From NCBI GenBank assembly GCA_002354095.1, contig DEKX01000047.1, positions 1-37,449 on the forward strand: a stretch of 37,449 bases of DNA, in the 5' to 3' direction. This stretch comes from Prevotella sp. UBA2711. Its GTDB lineage: Bacteria > Bacteroidota > Bacteroidia > Bacteroidales > Bacteroidaceae. Of this stretch, positions 24,905 to 30,398 are shown in pieces. The notes beneath the pieces are model-generated. The model saw only the letters and a program-made list of their open reading frames with translations, was not told the origin of the DNA and ran no database searches. The position numbers and the translations under genes are program-made. How positions within the stretch are numbered: the first letter of the stretch is position 1; the number at the start of each line of letters is the position of its first letter.

Positions 24905-24934
24905 TGACAATTGACAAAATGACAAAATGACAAA
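24905..24934. repeat. TGACAAA-type tandem array
   Basis: Four units starting TGACAA at 24905, 24912, 24920 and 24928 (period 7-8), directly after the stop of the VirE_N/DUF3987 gene at 24942. The same unit recurs on both sides of the palindrome at 37021-37175. Confidence 0.85.
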
Positions 24935-24941
24935 TAGGTCA

Positions 24942-27326
24942 TTAACCGTTAACCTTTCTGTATTTCCCATCCTCCGTCTTTACCACCAATCCCTGTTTGC
25001 GCCAGTTCTTCAGCATTTGATGGATTGTGTTATTGGTAACCCTTGCGCCCTTCACAGCTACCGAGTGTTGCATCGCCTGCTCGAAGGTGAATTGCGGGTC
25101 CAGCCGCTCAAAGATGGAGTCGTTCTTGCCACGCTTCTGTCGTTCACCGTTCAGGCCTCCCGCATAGTCACGACTCGCAAAGGCATTCTCTATGCGGTCG
25201 CGGAAGAAGTAGAGGGCGTTCTCCAACAGCGAGTCGGCTATCACGTCATAGACATCCAGCATCGTAGGTGTCTGAACCTTAAGTAGCATTTCCTTCCACA
25301 GGTTCGGGTACTGCTTTAACCGGCTCTCGGCACCGCTCAGGCCGTGCTTCTGAATCAGCGTCTCACATACCTTGCAGAGCATCATGCAACAGGTCATCCT
25401 TTGAGCCGTCACGCAGACACGCATACGCTGGCGGGCTCTGGTCCTATCGTCGTTCATCATCGACTCCAGACGGATACGCTCCACCCATTCTCTGCCCTTG
25501 GCCTCCAACTTCGGCAGCACCACCTCACCCTGCATCAACGGTAGCAGGTGGGCTACCTGCTGTATGCGGTCGCGCTGGCGGTCTGTCAGCACTGGTGGAT
25601 TGTCCTCCAGCGGTGCAAAGGTGTTGTCGGGTGTACGGGCAATGGCGATACGGCTCTGAAAACCGTCGGTATAGTTGGATACCACACGATAGAGCGCATC
25701 AGGCGTGCCACACATACAGACGTTCCACAACAGGTGCTTGATGTGCACATTTACAGCATCCACGCTCTTGGCCCGTCGCTCGTACTTAGTACCGTCGTAG
25801 CTTTGTCGCAGCATCACCGAGAAGTCGCTCATGCTCGATTTCCATTTCTGCGCCACGGTGTCGGCCTCGGGCGTGAACGAGAAGGCGTGCTTTCCCTCCG
25901 TATTAGCCAGCTCTTGGGCCAGATTGGCTACGGTGTTGTTCAGCGTCAGGTTTCGTATGGGCAGCATGGGCTCCTCGGGCTGGTTTTTCTGGTTTACCGA
26001 CGCCTTTTTCTTCTTGCGCCATTCGTCCTCCTGCTGTGTGTACATATCGTCCAATGCCTGCAGCTCGCTCATCCAGGCCTCCACAACGGGGTCGATACCA
26101 CCCTTACCACTGGCAAAGTCACCTGCGATATAAGAGATAAGGTTCAGTCCCCTCTTCTGACCGTGAACATCCAGCTTCACACCAGTAGCGAGTGCACCTA
26201 TACAAGGGCATACTGCCGTCACCACAGGCATTGCCAGCGCCGGCCCTACGGCATCAATGGAGTCGCGAATTCCCTGAGGCATTTTGCGAGTTGAAAGTTG
26301 ACAAGTGACAGTTGATAGCTGGTCGTCCTCAGCGTTTTCTACATCTTCCATCTTACATCTGCCATCTTCCATCTGTAGCGCGTTCAGCACATTTCTCAAG
26401 CGGATGGGGAATCCATTGAACTCCGAACTCAAGGCGCTCTTAATCTTCGCCCGCTTCTCTTCTATCGGGAATCCGTCGTAGCAGGGTATCACCTGGTCGA
26501 GCCACTCAAAGTTACGTCCGCAGATGTGCCTGAGGTCGCACGCCAACTGATAGGTCAACGTGTCGCGGTCGCCCTGCGTAGGCTCAAAGCCCCGGTTGTT
26601 CACCTCCCAGTACTTGCGAATAATATCCGTGAAAGGAATGCCGTGATAGTGCATAGGGAACTGCTTTCCCGAAGGCTCAGGGCTGACGTCTGAGGGCTGA
26701 GATTTTCCATCTTCCATCTTACCTCTTACATCAAACATCTCATCCTTCACACTCTCGCTCACGCTCTCCTCAAACAGCCGTTTGTCTGGTCCATAGATGA
26801 CGTAACTTCTCGGCACCGCAAACGAGCCACGAGCCAGGTCTTTTGTCTTCGAGTCGTCGGTCACACCGAGCTTAGCAGCCAACCACTGTTTAGACTGGTC
26901 TATACGCTCCGTTGGCGACAGGTTATCGAAGTGACTCGGAATAATATACACGATGCGCAAACCCTTGCCCGAGCAACTTACGTGCACCAATACTATCAGA
27001 TGTTCCAGCTCCAGTAGCAACAGCGTCTGCACCAGTCGCTTCCATACCTCGTGCGGGTCTTCACCGTTCAACTCGTCCAGATCCAAATAGGCCATATTCG
27101 TGGGTACAGCACTCTTGGCGTGTCGGTGCCCGTCTGTGTAGTTGGCCATAAACATCAACAGCGGCAACTGCTGTTTCAACGTCTTCGCCTCGTCGCTATC
27201 GTGGTCAACCTGAGTCAGTTTATGGCACACCTCTGCCACTTCTGGCGAGTCGAGAATCTCATTCAGTTTGTCCTGAGGGCAAGCCAGCACCTGCGCTGAC
27301 TTGCCATTCTTGCAGTACGATATCAT
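24942..27326 (-). CDS. VirE_N / DUF3987 primase-helicase-like protein
   Basis: A 794-residue BT4734-type protein. The N-terminal VirE_N-like part has archaeo-eukaryotic primase style marks: LDLD at 81-84, SCSGKGLR at 117-124 and DLARGSFAVPRS at about 163-174. After a linker, the DUF3987 part (from about 350) contains a P-loop-like GDFASGKGG at 402-410, then DFSVMLRQSYDGTKYERR and HLLWNVCMCGTPDALYRVV. The end has a winged-helix-like NNTIHQMLKNWRKQGLVVK. It may prime or unwind DNA for a mobile element or phage remnant. Two linkers (about 200-218 and 318-347) are encoded by 7-nt tandem repeats. Its ATG overlaps the upstream stop by 4 bp, so the two genes are coupled. Confidence 0.82.
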   Translation of the reverse strand: MISYCKNGKSAQVLACPQDKLNEILDSPEVAEVCHKLTQVDHDSDEAKTLKQQLPLLMFMANYTDGHRHAKSAVPTNMAYLDLDELNGEDPHEVWKRLVQTLLLLELEHLIVLVHVSCSGKGLRIVYIIPSHFDNLSPTERIDQSKQWLAAKLGVTDDSKTKDLARGSFAVPRSYVIYGPDKRLFEESVSESVKDEMFDVRGKMEDGKSQPSDVSPEPSGKQFPMHYHGIPFTDIIRKYWEVNNRGFEPTQGDRDTLTYQLACDLRHICGRNFEWLDQVIPCYDGFPIEEKRAKIKSALSSEFNGFPIRLRNVLNALQMEDGRCKMEDVENAEDDQLSTVTCQLSTRKMPQGIRDSIDAVGPALAMPVVTAVCPCIGALATGVKLDVHGQKRGLNLISYIAGDFASGKGGIDPVVEAWMSELQALDDMYTQQEDEWRKKKKASVNQKNQPEEPMLPIRNLTLNNTVANLAQELANTEGKHAFSFTPEADTVAQKWKSSMSDFSVMLRQSYDGTKYERRAKSVDAVNVHIKHLLWNVCMCGTPDALYRVVSNYTDGFQSRIAIARTPDNTFAPLEDNPPVLTDRQRDRIQQVAHLLPLMQGEVVLPKLEAKGREWVERIRLESMMNDDRTRARQRMRVCVTAQRMTCCMMLCKVCETLIQKHGLSGAESRLKQYPNLWKEMLLKVQTPTMLDVYDVIADSLLENALYFFRDRIENAFASRDYAGGLNGERQKRGKNDSIFERLDPQFTFEQAMQHSVAVKGARVTNNTIHQMLKNWRKQGLVVKTEDGKYRKVNG
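26288..26322. repeat. 7-nt tandem array (GTTGA type) in the DUF3987 gene
   Basis: Heptads GAGTTGA, AAGTTGA, CAAGTGA, CAGTTGA and TAGCTGG run in register within coding sequence and encode a QLSTVTCQLST linker on the minus strand. Confidence 0.8.
26338..26372. repeat. 7-nt tandem array (CTTCCAT type) in the DUF3987 gene
   Basis: Five heptads, TCTACAT, CTTCCAT, CTTACAT, CTGCCAT, CTTCCAT, encode the QMEDGRCKMEDV linker. The array lies next to the GTTGA-type array, so two unrelated units share one linker. Confidence 0.85.
26674..26737. repeat. Two adjoining 7-nt arrays in the DUF3987 gene
   Basis: GGCTCAG, GGCTGAC, GTCTGAG, GGCTGAG (26674-26701) are followed after one base by TTTTCCA, TCTTCCA, TCTTACC, TCTTACA, TCAAACA (26703-26737). 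They encode the linker VRGKMEDGKSQPSDVSPEPS between the primase-like and central regions. Confidence 0.85.
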
Positions 27327-27715
27327 AGTCTGTACCCCCTTCCTTTAATCAGTTCGCGAATCACCTTCTGCGCTATCGCACTTGCCTGACGCACCAGTTT
27401 CTCGGGCAACAGCTCCAGTTCATCCTCGTCGAGCGAGAAGTAGAAGTACCAGCGTCTGTCCTGTCCCTGCGACAGCGAAGCGTTGTCGTCGCGGAAGATG
27501 GCCTTGTTGCGTACACGTTTGGGCTGCTGCGTCATATAGACGTTACCATCGCGCATGCCCTGCACCTTGAAAGTCCCTGAGAACGCGTCCATCTCAACAT
27601 CCTCGCAGCACGTAAAGTCTGCCGTCTTGAGTCCGTTCTCCAACATGCCGAAGGTCATCATACCATCCAGCGTTACCTGTCTCTCGATTGTAATCTTTTC
27701 AATTTTCTTAATCAT
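27323..27715 (-). CDS. Unrecognised 130-residue protein coupled to the VirE_N gene
   Basis: I do not recognise a family. ATG 27715 (MIKKIEKITIERQV) is chosen; in-frame upstream starts at 27772 and 27781 would add a cysteine-containing leader of low regularity. The protein alternates strands (ITIERQVTLDG, GTFKVQGMRDGNVYMTQQP) and ends with an acidic then basic helix (DEDELELLPEKLVRQASAIAQKVIREL). No signal peptide or membrane segment. Its stop overlaps the start of the VirE_N/DUF3987 gene by 4 bp, which strongly suggests equal production and joint function. DNA binding or a primase accessory role is a guess. Confidence 0.65.
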   Translation of the reverse strand: MIKKIEKITIERQVTLDGMMTFGMLENGLKTADFTCCEDVEMDAFSGTFKVQGMRDGNVYMTQQPKRVRNKAIFRDDNASLSQGQDRRWYFYFSLDEDELELLPEKLVRQASAIAQKVIRELIKGRGYRL

Positions 27716-27816
27716 AATGAGTTGATTTTGCGAGAAGAAGGTTGGAATCTTTGCGCATTTACCCGGGAACATCCTCCTCACTTCAACTCAGGGTTAATTT
27801 TTCACTTTTCGTTTTT

Positions 27817-28098
27817 TCACTTTAGTTTCACAATATCCGTTGCCAAAACCTCCTGGAAGGTCTGTCCCTGATACTCGTGTGTAGAGAAACGGAGCGTGGC
27901 TATCACCACATCGCCCTCGTAGAACCTGCACGCCGCCAGATTGCCCAGCATAGCGCACACAAACTCATTTTCAAACTTGCCGCCGCCCAGTTCACGCAAT
28001 ACGATATTGCACTTCTTAATCTGACCAGCCTCAGCTTTTGCTGACTGTACGCTGAAGGCCTCGCCCTGGCGTACCACTTTCAAGATTTTTGTTTCCAA
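27817..28098 (-). CDS. Small OB-fold-like protein, TTG start
   Basis: A 93-residue all-beta-looking protein: KILKVVRQGEAFSV, KKCNIVLREL, NEFVCAMLGNLA, GDVVIATLRFSTHEYQGQTFQEVLATDIVKL. The pattern of five strands with a final YQGQTFQEV strand is reminiscent of short OB-fold proteins such as DUF3127, so single-stranded nucleic acid binding is plausible but unproven. The start is TTG, because no in-frame ATG or GTG exists between the upstream stop codon (28105-28107) and this codon. A -7 box lies about 35 bp upstream and a short CCCC/GGGG hairpin (28110-28125) lies in the leader. Confidence 0.6.
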   Translation of the reverse strand: METKILKVVRQGEAFSVQSAKAEAGQIKKCNIVLRELGGGKFENEFVCAMLGNLAACRFYEGDVVIATLRFSTHEYQGQTFQEVLATDIVKLK

Positions 28099-28109
28099 TT
28101 TTACTTATT

Positions 28110-28125
28110 CCCCGTTATTATGGGG
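28110..28125 (-). promoter_or_regulatory. Small hairpin in the leader of the OB-fold-like gene
   Basis: CCCC (28110-28113) and GGGG (28122-28125) can pair around an AT-rich 8-nt loop, 12 nt before the TTG start. It could limit ribosome access; function is inferred. Confidence 0.4.
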
Positions 28126-28134
28126 TTCCGAGTG

Positions 28135-28142
28135 CAAAAGTA
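28135..28142 (-). promoter_or_regulatory. Promoter -7 box of the OB-fold-like gene
   Basis: The minus strand reads TACTTTTG followed by CA. About 20 nt upstream is an AT-rich TTGTTTTT stretch that may serve as -33. Confidence 0.5.
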
Positions 28143-28186
28143 GTATGGATTTCAGATGGATAAAAACAACCTATTTTATCCAAAAG

Positions 28187-28663
28187 TTAAAGTTCCAATT
28201 CCACTATGATTTGCCTGATTTTTACAAGTAGAAAACGTTGTTCCAATCCCAATCCCAAATAGCTTCTGTATGAGCAATCCTTGGCGGTCTGTTCTAATAG
28301 CGCAGCATATTTTCGGTCGCTATAGCGCTCGTAAACATCCTTCTCGCGCAATACGCCAATGATACGCATCGTGTTGTATTTGTTGAACTGCCGGCACTTC
28401 CTCGACTTGCCACCTGGCATCAAAAACGCTATAAAATCATCACAAGCCAGAATCTGTTCCCATAGTTCATCAATCGATGAACGGAACTTTGGGGTAACAA
28501 ACACTTTGATACGCGCCACATACGCACGTACCTCTCGTTTTACCTGCTCTTTGCTGACGGTCTTTTCAGTCTCGTCAACATACAATCTTCCTTCTCGTGC
28601 AGCCGCCAGCAGCGCCTCCACATCAAAGTCCTCAGGACGGACTTGTTTCAAACTTTTCTTCAT
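28187..28663 (-). CDS. Unrecognised 158-residue basic protein
   Basis: I do not recognise this protein. It is rich in Arg and Lys and appears helical: VSKEQVKREVRAYVARIKVFVTPKF, then GGKSRKCRQFNKYNTMRIIGVLREKDVYE, and a final EQRFLLVKIRQIIVEL. The central part (FRSSIDELWEQILACDDFIAFLMPGGKSRK) is compact and could bind nucleic acid. No membrane or signal segment. It has its own promoter about 140 bp upstream and a long structured leader (28664-28800). It opens the leftward group that includes the VirE_N/DUF3987 gene. Confidence 0.6.
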   Translation of the reverse strand: MKKSLKQVRPEDFDVEALLAAAREGRLYVDETEKTVSKEQVKREVRAYVARIKVFVTPKFRSSIDELWEQILACDDFIAFLMPGGKSRKCRQFNKYNTMRIIGVLREKDVYERYSDRKYAALLEQTAKDCSYRSYLGLGLEQRFLLVKIRQIIVELEL

Positions 28664-28683
28664 AACCTCCGAGCTTTTTGTTT

Positions 28684-28752
28684 GTTCAACTTGTGAGTGA
28701 GAAAGCTTTGAAACGGCCGGCCCGTTGAACTCATGAGACTTCTCAGCTCACA
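28684..28752 (-). promoter_or_regulatory. Interleaved inverted repeats in a long leader
   Basis: GTTCAAC (28684-28690) pairs with GTTGAAC (28724-28730). TGTGAGTGAGAA (28692-28703) pairs with TTCTCAGCTCACA (28740-28752) over 12 bp with one bulged G. The arms alternate, so the two stems form either a pseudoknot or two exclusive states. A GC-rich AACGG/CCGTT hairpin around GGCCGGCC sits inside and shares bases with the first stem. All lie between the promoter at 28801-28810 and the start at 28663. Confidence 0.6.
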
Positions 28753-28800
28753 TCACTCGGATGTTTTTATGTCTGGGGTTTACCCCACCACTATTTCTTC

Positions 28801-28810
28801 GGCAAAGATA
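28801..28810 (-). promoter_or_regulatory. Promoter -7 box of the 28187-28663 gene
   Basis: The minus strand reads TATCTTTGCC, a good -7 match; upstream is T-rich without a clean TTTG. The leader would be about 130 nt. The rest of the gap 28664-29118 holds no convincing gene; a 96-codon plus-strand frame there is not credible. Confidence 0.55.
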
Positions 28811-29100
28811 CGTTACGCATCACTAAAATAAAAATACATAAGTTTTCTACTTATACTCATACAATTATTCTGTTAAATTTTCAACTCTATTTTAAGACCC
28901 AATTTGCCCTCCTAACGATAGACTACGACCTTTTGGTTGCAATATACGCACAGACTGGCCCGTTGTCAAGGGCAAACAAAAAAGCCCACAGATGGAATCG
29001 CTTCCAAATGTGAGCACAAATTTATGAAAACAAAAATTCCCCATCTACTCGAAAAAGTAGGTAGGGAAAGTATTAGGGAAAGCAGGAAAAAAATAGGGAA

Positions 29101-29128
29101 GAAAAACGGGAAAGAATGTTATTTTCCC
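29101..29128 (-). terminator. Terminator of the defence operon
   Basis: GGGAAA (29108-29113) pairs with TTTCCC (29123-29128) around a 9-nt loop, and the minus strand continues with GTTTTTC. The hairpin overlaps the last codons and stop (29119-29121) of the HExxH gene. Confidence 0.55.
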
Positions 29129-30393
29129 TTCCTGTATATGCTTAAATATCGATTTCCTACAGCATTACGACGCTTGGCTTCGTTAGCATCTTTCCCCTTT
29201 GTATCAGTGAAGGTCCATGATGGGTGATTGCCAAAAGTTGCATTTACTTTTTTCTTTATGGAGTCTTCGCCTGGCAAATCGGTTATTCCCAAACCTTTAA
29301 AATAATCGAGAAAGGATTTAGGAGAGTTAAAGGAAGGCAATTCCTCGGTTTCATTCATTATCTCCATGATGTAGGCATAGTCATACAGATGTTTGATAAC
29401 TTTTTCTTTCTTCATTATCTCCACTGCTGTTTTGATTTTCTTGTCAGAAGAAGACAGATTGTCAACATGATCACCTTCACTCTCCTTTCCTTGACTCTTA
29501 GCCGACTTGGAGGATTCAAGAAAAATCTCATCAATACTCGCATCCGTTGCCGTATGACTTTCCATATATTCTATTATAGCATATTGAATAAATTCATCAA
29601 TATACAGAGTTTCATTACTTTCGTCATACGCTTTCAAAAGACCTTTGCGGCTTCCGTCATTCTCTTTAAAAAGGTTTATAAGAAATTTGTCTACACCATA
29701 TGGTATCTTATACATTTCACCTGTAGCTATCATAGCGTCGTAAATTGCTTTAATAATATTCCTTCTCTCGCGTTTATTTCTACCAGTCTTTACGACGCTC
29801 TCAATTGCATTTAGATTGAAGTTGTTTGTTGCCCTTGCCCAATCGATCTCTTTAGCGTAGTTTCTCTTCTCTTCGGCAACAGAGTATTCCTGTTTTTCAT
29901 CTGGTTCTTCATGTTCCGTTAACCTGAGTGCATGACACATTTCGTGAAGAGTGTCAAGCATGACAATTTCAATATGACGTGATTCTTGAGTACGCATATA
30001 TCTGTCGTAGCAGAATCCTTCATCTTCTGCGACATCAGCTATGCCCCCGAGATAAGTTTCACAATAATTGGCACATTCGGACGTAACAGCAATCAACCTT
30101 TTACGTATTCTCTTTGCCTTATATGAAGGCCAATCGTTTACTAAGTAGCTACAGACCGGACGAATATCTACAATATACCTCTTATATTCCTTGTCACCTT
30201 CTACATAATTGTAATAATATCTGGTTTCTATTTCAAAACTATTCTTATTCGCATCAAAAACATTCTCAACACTTGTATAGACAGGAGTCATCAGGAATTT
30301 CTCCTTAAGGTCTCCATTTTCAATCTCGTTCGCAAACGACCTGAACATTCCTAATGTGGCATCAATGATGTCAAATGCTTCTTTAAGTTCCAT
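29119..30393 (-). CDS. Unrecognised protein with HExxH motif, type III R-M associated
   Basis: A 424-residue protein of no family I know. Residues 146-161 read MLDTLHEMCHALRLTE, with a zinc-protease type HExxH at 150-154 (H150, E151, H154) preceded by hydrophobic residues as in true zincins. Candidates for a third ligand are H161, E162 or a glutamate in SVAEEKRNYAKEI (about 171-183). The N-terminal 110 residues contain strands and aromatic residues, and the C-terminal half is acidic and helical with a Ser/Lys/Glu-rich linker. The gene begins 5 bp after res and is the last of six co-directional genes, so it belongs to the defence operon. It is visibly AT-richer than the housekeeping genes. Confidence 0.7.
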   Translation of the reverse strand: MELKEAFDIIDATLGMFRSFANEIENGDLKEKFLMTPVYTSVENVFDANKNSFEIETRYYYNYVEGDKEYKRYIVDIRPVCSYLVNDWPSYKAKRIRKRLIAVTSECANYCETYLGGIADVAEDEGFCYDRYMRTQESRHIEIVMLDTLHEMCHALRLTEHEEPDEKQEYSVAEEKRNYAKEIDWARATNNFNLNAIESVVKTGRNKRERRNIIKAIYDAMIATGEMYKIPYGVDKFLINLFKENDGSRKGLLKAYDESNETLYIDEFIQYAIIEYMESHTATDASIDEIFLESSKSAKSQGKESEGDHVDNLSSSDKKIKTAVEIMKKEKVIKHLYDYAYIMEIMNETEELPSFNSPKSFLDYFKGLGITDLPGEDSIKKKVNATFGNHPSWTFTDTKGKDANEAKRRNAVGNRYLSIYRKGK

Positions 30394-30398
30394 CGTGT

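Noticed and set aside
29041..29110. GGGAAAG-type purine-rich repeats as att site
   Set aside because: Only loosely similar to the mnmE 18-mer; not a match, and probably just purine-rich sequence around the terminator.
28937..29227. 96-codon plus-strand ORF overlapping the end of the HExxH gene
   Set aside because: No promoter, odd composition, overlaps a real gene and its terminator.
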